From: Chloroflexota bacterium
GTDB lineage: Bacteria > Chloroflexota > Dehalococcoidia > DSTF01 > RBG-16-68-14
Direction of reading: 5' to 3'
Length of the DNA: 64,000 nt
NCBI GenBank assembly: GCA_029262675.1
Contig: JAJCYW010000007.1
Span: 124,001 to 188,000, forward strand
Numbering within the stretch: position 1 is the first letter of the stretch; each line of letters begins with the position of its first letter. Shown here piece after piece: positions 41,241 to 53,266 of the stretch. The position numbers were made by a program, and so were the translations under genes. The notes beneath the pieces are model-generated. The model did no database searches. It worked only from the letters and a program-made list of their open reading frames with translations, and was not told the DNA's origin.

Positions 41241-41295
41241 GGCGACCTCTCCCCTACCCTGCTTCGAGGCCATCTGCTTTCTAAGCAGAAGGCCA
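41241..41295 (+). repeat. 55-base dispersed hairpin repeat, copy 2
   Basis: Matches 38486-38540 at 52 of 55 bases. Here it follows the tRNA-like repeat A by 32 bases. At 57.4 kb the related piece (GGCGGCCCCTCCCTTACCAG to CCATCTGCTTT) follows tRNA-like repeat B in the same way. Confidence 0.7.
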
Positions 41296-41379
41296 ACAAC
41301 CGCCGTCTAGCACTGAGCCTGTGCTAGATTGTCGTAGATTTGCTAAGCGCCGACCTGGTTCCAGGCTAAAGGGGGCGAC

Positions 41380-41907
41380 ATGGACACTGAAGCGTTGCTG
41401 GATGAATGGCGCCGAGAAACGCGCAACGGGCCCGTGGCCAAGGAGGCACGCACAAGGGATGGCCGCTTGCTGAACTACCACGGCCGGAGGCTGTCACGGC
41501 CGGCTAGCGAGGTGTACGAGCGCCTGATGAGAATGGGATCGGGGCTTGATGATCTTTGGCCGCTTGCATCCATTCCCATGAAGACTGAGGGAGCTCTCGC
41601 GGTAGGCGTCCAATCCGGGCACGGGCCAATTCGGTACCAACTCTTTGCGATCGAAGATCAAGGTCGCATCGAATGGCGCTTCACAATGGAGCGTCTGCAA
41701 GGGCGCTACGAGTACGCCATAGTCCCGGCCGGCAAGGGAACTCTCGTAGAAAACGTCATAGACGGGTCCCTATCAGGCGACTTGGTAGAGGTGTGGCCGA
41801 AGGCGATCGGACCGCTTCATGACTGGGTTCTCGAGCGCATCTTCGACCGGCTCGACCAGCCGCCCGCTCCCTGGTTCGACCCTAAGCTCGTGGGGGCAAT
41901 TCGCTAG
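41380..41907 (+). CDS. Hypothetical protein, SRPBCC-like fold
   Basis: A 175-residue soluble protein. LNYHGRRLSRPASEVYERLMRMGSGLDDLWPL and the following strands (HGPIRYQLFAIEDQGRIEW, then FTMERLQGRYEYAIVPAGK) are in line with the START/SRPBCC helix-grip fold, in which ligand-binding strands alternate with a long C-terminal helix (KAIGPLHDWVLERIFDRL). No specific family recognised. It is the single ORF between the tRNA-like/hairpin repeats (41136-41295) and the palindromes at 41927-41989, so it looks like cargo of a small module. Confidence 0.5.
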   Translation: MDTEALLDEWRRETRNGPVAKEARTRDGRLLNYHGRRLSRPASEVYERLMRMGSGLDDLWPLASIPMKTEGALAVGVQSGHGPIRYQLFAIEDQGRIEWRFTMERLQGRYEYAIVPAGKGTLVENVIDGSLSGDLVEVWPKAIGPLHDWVLERIFDRLDQPPAPWFDPKLVGAIR

Positions 41908-41926
41908 CATTGGCGCGAGGACTCAT

Positions 41927-41989
41927 AGACCCTCTGCCTCGGAGGCAGAGGGTCTACTAGTTTGGTGACACGACCCACGTAGTGTCACC
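41927..41989 (+). terminator. Two consecutive perfect palindromes after the SRPBCC-like gene
   Basis: The first, 41927-41955, has 13-14 base arms (AGACCCTCTGCCTC against GAGGCAGAGGGTCT). The second, 41964-41989, is GGTGACAC against GTGTCACC. Bases 41934-41957 match 58447-58470 at 23 of 24 positions. They may serve as terminator and also as an end of a repeated module. From 41990 to 42153 nothing else is recognised. Confidence 0.6.
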
Positions 41990-42153
41990 TCAGAACTGAC
42001 CTAACCAAAAGGAACTTGGGCGAAGGCCGCCCAACAGCGCTCGGCCGCAGGCACTGGGATCTCCGCTTGGGAAGCAGATGCTCCACCACTACCTGCTCCT
42101 GCTCGCATCGATGAGTCTGAGACTGTGGCTAACGCCTTCGGAAGCGGAGGTTA

Positions 42154-43905
42154 CTAGCGACCCGTACCTCTGTTGCCGATCCAGTCATTGAGGCCGGCGA
42201 TGTTCTTCGTTGGCATGGGTGTGAACTCAATGCTCATAACGCTTCCGCCATCGACGCCGGAAACCTGCAGCTCGGCGAACATATCCATGTAGCCTCCGAG
42301 ATCGAGTCGAACGGTCCGCAGCCGAAGGACATCATCACCGTCCTCGACGAGCACAAGTTCCCACGGCCCGTCTTGGATCTTCCTTCCGACAACGCCTGCC
42401 ACCTCCGAAACCGGCTGCTCCGACTGCCACTCAACGCGATAGGGCAGAAGCGAGCCCCGGCCGGCGTACTCCAGCGTGCCCACGTCCGCAAGCGGGAAGT
42501 CCTCGGGGAGCGCCTGAAGAACGGTATGTTGCCCGAACGGGTCCTGCCTGAACGGCTCATTGTTGCTCACGTACGCGGATACGAGGAACCCGACAGTGAG
42601 TCCGATGACGGCAAGCGCGACTCCCAAGGCCAGCCGTGGCTCGGGCTGGCTCGGATTGGCAGCCGGCGATTTAGACTTGCGGGGCCCGCGCTTCGCCTTC
42701 TTCTTCGCAGGCACGACCGGCTCGGCGACCTGCTGGGAGCGCCGCCGGCCGGCGAACGCTAGCAGGAGCAGCGCTCCTAGGGCAAACGGCGGAAGCCAGT
42801 ACAGGCCGTACGTGCCGCCCCGCGCGACGACATCCAGTCCCAGCACCTCGAGAGTCGGGTACGGCGTTGCCTTCTGCGTAAGGGCGGCGGCGAGCACGCC
42901 ACTCACAAGTAGTATTGGTACGAGAGCCTTATGGCGCAGGTCAGAACGCAGGAGCAAGGCTCCGGCAACGGCGATCATGCTCCAGTTGTAAAAACTGGAA
43001 TACGGCGCGACGAGGAGCATGGCAAGCGCAGCAGCGACCTTCACAACAGGCGGCGTTCCCGTCGTCCAGACCACCATCGCCACCGCAAAACTTAGCGCCA
43101 TTAGGTAGATCGTGAAGAGCGGAGTAGGTTCGATTCCGGCGCTGATGAGGAATCCTTGCCACGAGTACTGCCACGTCTGCTGAGCAGGCAGGTAGATCTG
43201 GCTTTGGTCCAGGCTGATGTTCACCATGCGCTCTAGCTGAAAGAAGAAGGCCTCCGGGCCAATGAAGGCCATGCCCGCTACGCTCAGCACGGCCAGTGAA
43301 CCGGCGGTTCCGGCCAGGGCGTTCCAGTTCCGCGTCCAGAGCAAGTACAAGATGGGGATTGGTAAGTACTGCGGCTTCAACGCCAGGAGTCCGAAGCAGA
43401 TGCCGGCGATCACCGGTCGACGCTCCGCGAGGAGAAATCCGCTGAGTGCTAGCAAGGCCAGCACCGGCACGAAGTGCCCTGTCCGCAGCGCCCAGTGAGC
43501 CTGCGGGAGGGCGATAACCGCCAAGAATACGGCGAGCCGCGCCTCCGGGCTCCGGACCGGGCGCTGCGCAAGATAGGCCACCGCCAGCAGCGCCAAGGCG
43601 TTGATCACAAAATAGACCTGGTACGCTGCCGTGACGCCCAGCCACGTGAGTGGCCGCATCATGAGCACCAGCCCTGAACTGTACATGCCAACCGAATTGC
43701 CGGTCTCGGCGTGGTCGTAGAAATTCGTGAAGTCGGCGATTGCGGCTGGGTTCGGCGATATCCATCGGCCGAGCGTGTCAGGCAACCAGGCCGCGAGCAC
43801 CATCAGCTCAACGCCTATCGCAGCGAATAGGAGAAACCTCACGACAGCCGGCCGCCATGCGACCACCAGCCTCTGCTCCGAGATAGAAAGCATTGAGATT
43901 GTCAC
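42154..43905 (-). CDS. GT87-like integral membrane glycosyltransferase with C-terminal soluble domain
   Basis: A 583-residue polytopic protein. About ten TM segments fill residues 20-390, with ADFTNFYDHAETGNSVGMY (57-75) in the first large external loop, which supplies the D and nearby residues of polyprenol-dependent (GT-C) enzymes such as DUF2029/GT87 mannosyltransferases. A basic linker (KKKAKRGPRKSKS, 401-413) precedes a last TM (425-446) and a 135-residue soluble C-terminal domain of unknown type, probably outside the membrane. It is at the edge of the exopolysaccharide cluster and divergent from the sugar transferase. The donor is presumably a polyprenyl-phosphate sugar. Confidence 0.7.
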   Translation of the reverse strand: MTISMLSISEQRLVVAWRPAVVRFLLFAAIGVELMVLAAWLPDTLGRWISPNPAAIADFTNFYDHAETGNSVGMYSSGLVLMMRPLTWLGVTAAYQVYFVINALALLAVAYLAQRPVRSPEARLAVFLAVIALPQAHWALRTGHFVPVLALLALSGFLLAERRPVIAGICFGLLALKPQYLPIPILYLLWTRNWNALAGTAGSLAVLSVAGMAFIGPEAFFFQLERMVNISLDQSQIYLPAQQTWQYSWQGFLISAGIEPTPLFTIYLMALSFAVAMVVWTTGTPPVVKVAAALAMLLVAPYSSFYNWSMIAVAGALLLRSDLRHKALVPILLVSGVLAAALTQKATPYPTLEVLGLDVVARGGTYGLYWLPPFALGALLLLAFAGRRRSQQVAEPVVPAKKKAKRGPRKSKSPAANPSQPEPRLALGVALAVIGLTVGFLVSAYVSNNEPFRQDPFGQHTVLQALPEDFPLADVGTLEYAGRGSLLPYRVEWQSEQPVSEVAGVVGRKIQDGPWELVLVEDGDDVLRLRTVRLDLGGYMDMFAELQVSGVDGGSVMSIEFTPMPTKNIAGLNDWIGNRGTGR

Positions 43906-44264
43906 CGCAGGGTAGCCTCCCGCTACTCGGCTCCAAGTTGCCCCTCCACTGATGTTTCCACAATCGAATGACCCCAGGTACCAGTGAAACCCGTAGGCAG
44001 GCAGACGAGAGTCCTGATACCGGCCTTCGAGCGTGAGGGTTTCGCGCGGCGATGCGTAGCAATCACGCGCTTAGGGTTTCGGCCTGCGGGCACTTAGGGG
44101 AATCCTGATAGTAGATCGCCATGTGCAGCCCCATTATTAAAAGATAGGCATAAGGACGAGAGGCCCAAGATGCGCCTCAGATACGAGCGTCGTGGCGAAT
44201 TGCTGCAATCGAGGCAGTGATCGGCCGGCGTATGGTCGTAGCGTCTATGCCTGGAAGGAGAAAG
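43906..44264. promoter_or_regulatory. Divergent regulatory region at the head of the exopolysaccharide cluster
   Basis: 359 bases between divergent genes. The stretch 44130-44160 (CCATTATTAAAAGATAGG) is the most AT-rich part and could hold the promoter for the sugar transferase. GGAGAAAG lies just before its ATG at 44265. No ORF, strong terminator or clear operator was seen. Confidence 0.35.
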
Positions 44265-47358
<3,094 letters not shown>

Positions 47359-47364
47359 CGGACG

Positions 47365-48090
47365 CTACTCGCGGCGAAACGCCAGCGTGATGAAGGTGTA
47401 GCGGAACCCTGCGGATTCGATGACGGCGTCGTCAGCGTCAAGCCGTGGGTCGCCTAGTAGATTGAGGCCGCACCTCTCAGCCGTGCGGCACAGTTCAAGC
47501 ACTTGCTCGCGGTCGAGGACACGGTCGTTGCCGCGCGACTCATCGAACCGCTTCAGTGCACCAAGGTCTAGCCCATCCGGCCAGTAGTCTGTCGAGATGA
47601 CCAGAAGGCCGCCCGGCCGCAGCAGGCGAGCTGCTTCATTGAGGAAGGCGTCGATGTCCACGCCGTGCTCGATGACGGACATGCACGTGACGGCGGCGAA
47701 CGCTTCGTCCTGAAACGGCGTGTGCTCGACTGGACTTTTTCGGAATCGGCTGCGATTCCTCACATACGTCTGTAGGCCGGCGGCCGCGGTTCGCCACTGC
47801 AGCTGGCCGAGCGCCGCCTTGACCGGCGGAAACGGCTTGCGCAGATCGCAGCCGTAGAGGTTGCGATAGCCTAGCTGGTGCAGCCAAGTGAGGATGATGC
47901 CGCTCCGACAGCCGAGATCGACGATCGGCTCGTCCGGCGAAATGCCTGCCCCGCGGATGGCCTCCACAGCGATCAGGTTGTCCCAGTGCTTGCTGGTCTC
48001 CGGCACTGCGCAGAGGCCGGCGCGCCGAGCCTGGTTCTGCGCCTCGCGCACATCATCCTGCGACGTGAGGACGCGGCACAATGCCGTCAT
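47365..48090 (-). CDS. Class I SAM-dependent methyltransferase
   Basis: A 241-residue methyltransferase. The SAM motif is EPIVDLGCRSGIILTWL, with a second-strand acidic residue in LYGCDLRKP, and ARLLRPGGLLVISTDYWPD is motif IV/V. Near the N-terminus, ETSKHWDNLIAVEAI resembles sugar or polysaccharide chain-modifying enzymes. The start at 48090 overlaps the upstream glycosyltransferase stop by four bases (ATGA). It converges with the fusion gene six bases away. The acceptor is unknown, probably a sugar or cap of the exopolysaccharide. Confidence 0.8.
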   Translation of the reverse strand: MTALCRVLTSQDDVREAQNQARRAGLCAVPETSKHWDNLIAVEAIRGAGISPDEPIVDLGCRSGIILTWLHQLGYRNLYGCDLRKPFPPVKAALGQLQWRTAAAGLQTYVRNRSRFRKSPVEHTPFQDEAFAAVTCMSVIEHGVDIDAFLNEAARLLRPGGLLVISTDYWPDGLDLGALKRFDESRGNDRVLDREQVLELCRTAERCGLNLLGDPRLDADDAVIESAGFRYTFITLAFRRE

Positions 48091-49298
48091 GCCGCTTCGC
48101 CCCACACTTCTTGGAGAACATTGTGGAGTTCTTCGCCGATGTTCTCCCAGCCGTAGCGCTGTTCAACCGTCTTCCGGCCCTCCCGGCTGAGGCGTTCGCA
48201 GAGGTCTGAGTCGTCCAGCATTCGGTCGATCCACTGCGCGAACTCGGCCGGGTCGTCCGCGACGATGACGTCATGTCCGTGCGTCAGGCCCAGGCCTTCG
48301 CAGCCGACACTGGTGCTGATCACAGGAAGGCCCTGAGCCAGTGCTTCAAGGATCTTCAATCGCGTGCCCCCGCCCGAGCGCAGCGGCACGGCCAGCAGGC
48401 TGCTCGCCTCAACGTATGGCTGTGCGCTGTCAACGTAGCCCGTGACCTCCGCCGGAATACGCGATGCGCGGGCGGCTGCGTAGACGACAGGAGGCGGACT
48501 GGACCCGAGGAGCGTCAACTTCGCGTCCCTTGTCCGCAACTGAGGAAGGATGTCGTTGACGAGGTGCCGTACGGCGTCGACGTTCGCACTGTAGCTCAAG
48601 CTTCCCATGTAGAGGATGCACCGCTCTTTCGGCGCCCCCGTGCGGCGCTGGTAGCGCTCCAGGTCAACGCCGTTGGGGACCAACCGCGCTCGTCCGGGCG
48701 CCAGCCTGTCGAAGTAGTCCCGCTCGTCGCCCGAGACGGCGACAGTACGAGCGACGCTCTGCACCGCCCGCCTTTCGAATCGCTGGACGGCGTGCGCTTG
48801 GAGACGCGCCGCGATGCTCCGCGGCGTCAGCCCGCGTCCGCCGGCCATGCTGGCGATTCGCGACGCTTCGGCGTTCTGAGAATCGAGCACCGTATGGGCG
48901 CGGAGCTCCGGCGGCAGGTACCTGTACATGTAGAGCTGGCTGAGCACGATGACGTCGAACGATTCTGACTGAAGCCAGCGTTGCAGGCGTGCGGAGGCCT
49001 CTGGCACCCAGAAGTAGTCACGCTGGAAGGCGGTGCCTGTCGCAACGTTTCGGAGCGTACGGCCGATTCGCGTCATCGGCGTGATTCGCCGAGTTTCGAT
49101 GACAACGGTGTCGCAGAGTTCGTCTAACGTCTGTCGGTCCTCCCTCGTAGGCTCGAGTCCGTTGGCCAGGCTAAAGAGAGACAGCTCCCAGCCGCGACGG
49201 TCCAGCTCTCGCATCAGGTTGAAGTTGCGAATAGCGTCTCCACTTGCCATCGGCAGCGGAGAGTTCGGCGTTATGATGAGCGCTCGGCCGGCCATCAT
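48087..49298 (-). CDS. GT4-family glycosyltransferase
   Basis: A 403-residue GT-B glycosyltransferase. It opens RALIITPNSPLPMASGDAIR (N-terminal acceptor domain), has VPNGVDLERYQ at the domain junction, ILYMGSLSYSANVDAVRHL for donor binding, and VPLRSGGGTRLKILEALAQG with the conserved E of the E-x7-E motif. The ATG at 49298 overlaps the upstream ligase stop by four bases, and its own stop overlaps the methyltransferase ATG. Residue pattern is like EpsF/RfaB-type sugar transferases of surface polysaccharides. Confidence 0.9.
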   Translation of the reverse strand: MMAGRALIITPNSPLPMASGDAIRNFNLMRELDRRGWELSLFSLANGLEPTREDRQTLDELCDTVVIETRRITPMTRIGRTLRNVATGTAFQRDYFWVPEASARLQRWLQSESFDVIVLSQLYMYRYLPPELRAHTVLDSQNAEASRIASMAGGRGLTPRSIAARLQAHAVQRFERRAVQSVARTVAVSGDERDYFDRLAPGRARLVPNGVDLERYQRRTGAPKERCILYMGSLSYSANVDAVRHLVNDILPQLRTRDAKLTLLGSSPPPVVYAAARASRIPAEVTGYVDSAQPYVEASSLLAVPLRSGGGTRLKILEALAQGLPVISTSVGCEGLGLTHGHDVIVADDPAEFAQWIDRMLDDSDLCERLSREGRKTVEQRYGWENIGEELHNVLQEVWGEAA

Positions 49299-50719
49299 GC
49301 TGTCGGGCCTCCCGGCGCGGCGGTAGGTCCAGCTCCTCCCGCGCCCGCTGCAATAGGCAGGCTGAGAGCGAGCAACAAGAGCAGGCCGAAGCTGAAGCCT
49401 TTGTCTTCTAACGGTGTACTGAATGGAAGCTCCATGATCGCGAGCACGAAAAAAGCAACCAACGCCACGTGCGCTATCGTCGGCCCTGAGGCTGCGCCGG
49501 CGTTTCGCAACAGCGCCAGATAGGCGAACAGAAGCCCCAGCAGGACGATGACGCCGGCGATGCCGAACTTCGCCGGGATCGCGAGGCCGGTATCGATGTT
49601 GATGCTGCTTATGGGGTCTCCTTTGTAGTCCAGCCAGTCGAAGACGTGGCCGGGCCCCGCCCCAAGTACGGGCGATGAGCTGAAGGTATCCCAGGCGGCG
49701 CTGGTCTGGCCCGATCGCTCCCGGTAGCTCCCATCGGAACTTGGATCCGCGGAGACTGTCGCGACAGATTCGAACCGGCCCAAGAGCCGATCTGTGTCGT
49801 AGCCGCCGAACCAATTGAGAGCCAGCATGAAGATGGCGGTGAGGCCCAGGGCCGCCACGGCGATACTTGACATGCGCATCGTTGGGCGCGCCACGTTCCA
49901 CTTGCGCTTCATCGCGAACAGCCCGATCAGAACGGTGATGCCCGGAAGCATGATGCTGCCTCCTCGATTGCCCGTGATCCACGTCAGCGCGAGGGCCAGC
50001 GCCGCTACCAACGTCCATCCAATGCGTCCGCGGCCGCCCAGCAGCGCTGCGCTAACGGCGTAAACGTATATGGCTGAACGAAGTCCGGCGCTAGGTAGAC
50101 CGATTCCTTCAAACGGAAGCTGGGCCAATTGCCTGCGATCGAGCCAGTAGGCTGAATGGAAAGCCGACGCTAGCAAGCCCGCGATCACCAGCGCCGCGAC
50201 GAGCTTCCGGCGCGATGACGACGAATGCACGTCGAGGGCGAAAACTGGAATTACGGCAAACAGGCCGTACGGGGCAACGTCGCGGAGCCACGCGGTGGCG
50301 GACGTGCCGCGGTCGAGCGATACGATAGCTGTTAGAGCGAGCAGGCCGCCGGCAACAAGCGATAGCAGGATGAGCGGTCGAAGCAGGCGGGCGCTCGCGG
50401 TAGAGCGGAGCTGCCAGACGTTGAAGAGCGCGCCGGCTCCGGCGAATCCGACGCCGAGGAAGTAGGCAACCTTGATCGCATCGAGCTCTTGTGAGCTTTG
50501 TAGCGCCGCCATGCCACCGAAGACCAGGAACGCCGTTCGGAATTGGGCGTTTATCAAGAGCAAGCCCGCGATGAGAGTTGCCAGCGGGAGGAGCGCAAGC
50601 GCCGGTTGCCAGAGGAACGCGCCGGTAATGGCCGCGGCACTGAGCAGTGCCCCGGCTGCCAGCGCCGCCTGGAGCGCCAGTTGCGCATCTGGAAGGCGAG
50701 TAGTTGGAACGACAATCAT
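49295..50719 (-). CDS. O-antigen ligase/polymerase (Wzy/WaaL-like)
   Basis: A 474-residue polytopic membrane protein with about twelve hydrophobic segments and one large external loop between the later segments (about residues 305-370). The loop ends with SSSPVLGAGPGHVFDWLDYKGDP, the G-x-G-x-G-x-x motif of the O-antigen ligase family. GNRGGSIMLP is a typical preceding segment. The start at 50719 is chosen because its ATGA overlaps the upstream GT2 stop. It either polymerises repeat units or attaches the finished chain to a carrier; the sequence does not settle which. Confidence 0.82.
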   Translation of the reverse strand: MIVVPTTRLPDAQLALQAALAAGALLSAAAITGAFLWQPALALLPLATLIAGLLLINAQFRTAFLVFGGMAALQSSQELDAIKVAYFLGVGFAGAGALFNVWQLRSTASARLLRPLILLSLVAGGLLALTAIVSLDRGTSATAWLRDVAPYGLFAVIPVFALDVHSSSSRRKLVAALVIAGLLASAFHSAYWLDRRQLAQLPFEGIGLPSAGLRSAIYVYAVSAALLGGRGRIGWTLVAALALALTWITGNRGGSIMLPGITVLIGLFAMKRKWNVARPTMRMSSIAVAALGLTAIFMLALNWFGGYDTDRLLGRFESVATVSADPSSDGSYRERSGQTSAAWDTFSSSPVLGAGPGHVFDWLDYKGDPISSINIDTGLAIPAKFGIAGVIVLLGLLFAYLALLRNAGAASGPTIAHVALVAFFVLAIMELPFSTPLEDKGFSFGLLLLLALSLPIAAGAGGAGPTAAPGGPTA

Positions 50720-51606
50720 GACTTCGAGCGCTCCGGATATGGTTGCCATTCCTGGACCCCTGGCATCGTCGCGCGGCGCATGGTGAGTTGGCGCCTCAGA
50801 AGGTTGAAGTGGCCATCGTGCGTGCCATCGAACGCCAGTTCAACGCCGGCTTGTGACAGGGCGCGCACACCGAGCAGGCGTATCAACAGCTTGGCCGCCT
50901 CACGCTGCGCTCCAATACATGGTCCTCTGGGTTTGCCGTAGGTCTCGGCGAGCTGTTCTCCTTCAACCTCGGCAAGGTCCGGTCGAGCGTTCGACTTTCG
51001 CGCCGCGTAGTGGCGGTCGATCGCCAGGACTTTGCTCACGCGCTGAAAGCGATGCTCGCGACCGAGGCGGAGCCAAAGTTCTCGGTCCATAAAGGAGTCG
51101 TATGACTCGTCAACGATGGTATCGTCGAGCGCCGATCTGCGCAGGAAGACGGCAGGTTGGTAGACATAGTTGAGAAGCTGGAGCAGCGTGTAGCTGAACT
51201 TTGGTACCCAGATCATCTGCAGGATCAGGCCGTCCGCGTTGACGAGCGCCGCGTGGCCGTATACAACGTCGGCCTCTGGATGGCGATCGAAGCAGTCGAC
51301 TACGGTTTCCAGCACGTCGGGGCTGAAATAGGCATCGTCTGAGTTGAGCCAACCAATGATTTCGCCTTTGGCCTGTGAGAACGCCTTGTTCAGGGCGTGG
51401 GACTGCCCGCGATCTGGTTCGCTTCGCCAACGTACGTGGGGCGGTGCGCTTTGGAGAAGGCTGACCGTTTCATCCGAAGAGCCTCCGTCCATTACGATCT
51501 GCTCGATATTCGGGTGAGTTTGGCAGGCTACGGACCGCAGGTTGTCGAGCAACCAGCGTCCTTGGTCGAAGGAAGGGGTGAGCACTGAGACCAATGGAAA
51601 GCTCAC
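50716..51606 (-). CDS. GT2-family glycosyltransferase
   Basis: A 296-residue GT-A glycosyltransferase. SVLTPSFDQGRWLLDNLRSV and IEQIVMDGGSSDETV form the nucleotide-sugar-binding region, EIIGWLNSDDAYFSP holds the D-x-D metal motif, and FMDRELWLRLG carries the E/D-x-x-L-W catalytic segment. The start is a GTG at 51606, overlapping the stop of the FkbM gene by four bases (GTGA), more plausible than the longer frame. It adds a sugar during repeat-unit assembly. Confidence 0.9.
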   Translation of the reverse strand: MSFPLVSVLTPSFDQGRWLLDNLRSVACQTHPNIEQIVMDGGSSDETVSLLQSAPPHVRWRSEPDRGQSHALNKAFSQAKGEIIGWLNSDDAYFSPDVLETVVDCFDRHPEADVVYGHAALVNADGLILQMIWVPKFSYTLLQLLNYVYQPAVFLRRSALDDTIVDESYDSFMDRELWLRLGREHRFQRVSKVLAIDRHYAARKSNARPDLAEVEGEQLAETYGKPRGPCIGAQREAAKLLIRLLGVRALSQAGVELAFDGTHDGHFNLLRRQLTMRRATMPGVQEWQPYPERSKS

Positions 51607-52439
51607 GCAGCACTCCCGTTCCATGTGAAGAGATGATTCCAGGACTCAAACCCTGCTGGGCGCTGCCGCGAATAGCGGAAGCCCGATAGCCAGGTGACCA
51701 GAGCATCGAGGTCCGCGGGGCTGTTGGCCTCAACGAGCAGCGGGGGGTGGCATTGTTCCAGCAGTTCCTTGCTGCCCTTGAGAACCCCGAGTTCAGCGCC
51801 TTCCACGTCAATCTTGAGTGCTGATACAGGCGGACGACCGGCCTCCTGCCATACCCGATCCAGTGTGGTGGCGGAGACCGTCATGGCCACACCTGTCGCT
51901 CTGCTCTGAACGACTTCGCCTGTCGAGTGCAGAGCCGGATCGTCAGCTAGGTGAATGGCTACCTCGCCAGCCTTGTCGCTCAAGGCGAGCCTGTAAAGAT
52001 GGACGTTCTTGAGCCGGTTGAGTTCTATATTCTCTTGAAGCCGCCGGGCGTTCTCAGGGACCGGCTCAAAGGCGAGTACCTTACCCTGTGGCCCGACGAC
52101 ACGTGCCAAAGGAATGGTGAAGACGCCAATGTTCGCGCCAACATCGACTGCTACCGCCCCTGACCAGGCGCGAGCACAGAGGTCCCGTGTCTCGTGCGCT
52201 TCGAATCCGCCGTTCAGCAGCATCGCGAGCCCTATCTCTTCCCGATACTGCGCCCAGAGCCTTCCTCCGGTCGGCAGCGCTATCACGTACGAATGAGGTG
52301 AAGGCGGCAAGAGCGGTAGTAGCACCCAGCGCTTAATGAGGCCTTTGCCTCGGTTAAGGGGAACGAATCGGAGGTAGAGGCGCACCGGCCAAGCCATGAG
52401 CCAGAGCAACGGGAAAAGGCGGCATCGCATGCTGGTCAC
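51603..52439 (-). CDS. FkbM-family SAM-dependent methyltransferase
   Basis: A 278-residue O-methyltransferase. An N-terminal hydrophobic stretch (LLWLMAWPVRLYLRFVP) may associate it with the membrane. The SAM site is VAVDVGANIGVFTIPLA, followed by VLAFEPVPENARRLQENI and the FkbM signature SALKIDVEGAELGVLKG. The start is GTG 52439 or ATG 52430, both after GAGGT. FkbM enzymes in polysaccharide clusters methylate sugars. It is followed by the GT2 gene with a four-base overlap. Confidence 0.88.
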   Translation of the reverse strand: MTSMRCRLFPLLWLMAWPVRLYLRFVPLNRGKGLIKRWVLLPLLPPSPHSYVIALPTGGRLWAQYREEIGLAMLLNGGFEAHETRDLCARAWSGAVAVDVGANIGVFTIPLARVVGPQGKVLAFEPVPENARRLQENIELNRLKNVHLYRLALSDKAGEVAIHLADDPALHSTGEVVQSRATGVAMTVSATTLDRVWQEAGRPPVSALKIDVEGAELGVLKGSKELLEQCHPPLLVEANSPADLDALVTWLSGFRYSRQRPAGFESWNHLFTWNGSAA

Positions 52440-52502
52440 AACCTCACCCGCTCAGTACAACCGCATGACCCCGGATTGATCGCGGGCCACACGTTGTGCG
52501 AA

Positions 52503-53243
52503 TCATTGGTAGCCTCGCTGCCGTAGCCACCCAGCATGACGCTGATGTATGGCCTGGCTCTCTTCGGGTGTTAGAGCCTGGCGCCAAATCCCCGATCTGC
52601 CTTGTGCGTTCGATATGTGGTTCGGATGCAGAAGAGTCTCGGGATGATAGGTGACATTGGGAGCCCGGGTGAGGCGGCGCGCAATCCTCGAGATGCCGAA
52701 GCCCGCCTTGCGCGGCAGATCGCCCGCGATAGCTTGAGCGTTTTCGAGCGAGCACTCCTCCAGCACTGATTCCGAAACGTTTGCCGATCCCTCTACGCCG
52801 ACGAGCTGTTGGATCTCGTCAAGCGCTCCCGCCGGATTGCTGACTAGGTCTTCGTATTTCTGCGAAAGCACGTTTGGCATCGCGATCACTTCGTGGTACG
52901 AGTCGATCGCGTCTTCGACAAGCTGGAGGAGAGCAGAGCTCTCGTGGCTCCAGATGCGCTTCGCGGAGGCCGCGACGTCGCGGATGTCTCGATAGGTGTA
53001 ACAGGTGCGCGCTAGCCCGCTGGCAGCCAACCTGTGGGCCGCCGGATGGACGGCGTGCATCTTCACTACGCGCATAGCTCGATCCCCCGCCCACGCGTCG
53101 AGTCGCTCCTCCAGCGCCGGGAACTCCTCTGGACCGAAGTACCCTTCGCCTGTCCCAAGACCGAGATTGGCGACGAGCGATCTCACCAGGTTGTATTGGA
53201 GAGTGGATCCTGACCTCATCATCCCGTTGCAAATGATCAGCAT
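52503..53243 (-). CDS. Sulfotransferase-like protein (P-loop, PAPS-dependent)
   Basis: A 246-residue P-loop protein beginning LIICNGMMRSGSTLQYNLV, where R-S-G-S-T is the 5'-phosphosulfate-binding loop of bacterial sulfotransferases. CYTYRDIRDVAASAKRIW supplies the 3'-phosphate-binding region with the R-D-x-R-D pattern, and QKYEDLVSNPAGALDEI the second conserved segment. The ATG at 53243 is preferred as the family starts just before the P-loop. It lies between the flippase and FkbM genes, so it probably sulfates the polysaccharide. Confidence 0.82.
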   Translation of the reverse strand: MLIICNGMMRSGSTLQYNLVRSLVANLGLGTGEGYFGPEEFPALEERLDAWAGDRAMRVVKMHAVHPAAHRLAASGLARTCYTYRDIRDVAASAKRIWSHESSALLQLVEDAIDSYHEVIAMPNVLSQKYEDLVSNPAGALDEIQQLVGVEGSANVSESVLEECSLENAQAIAGDLPRKAGFGISRIARRLTRAPNVTYHPETLLHPNHISNAQGRSGIWRQALTPEESQAIHQRHAGWLRQRGYQ

Positions 53244-53266
53244 AGAGAAATCTCCGCGCGCCCAAG

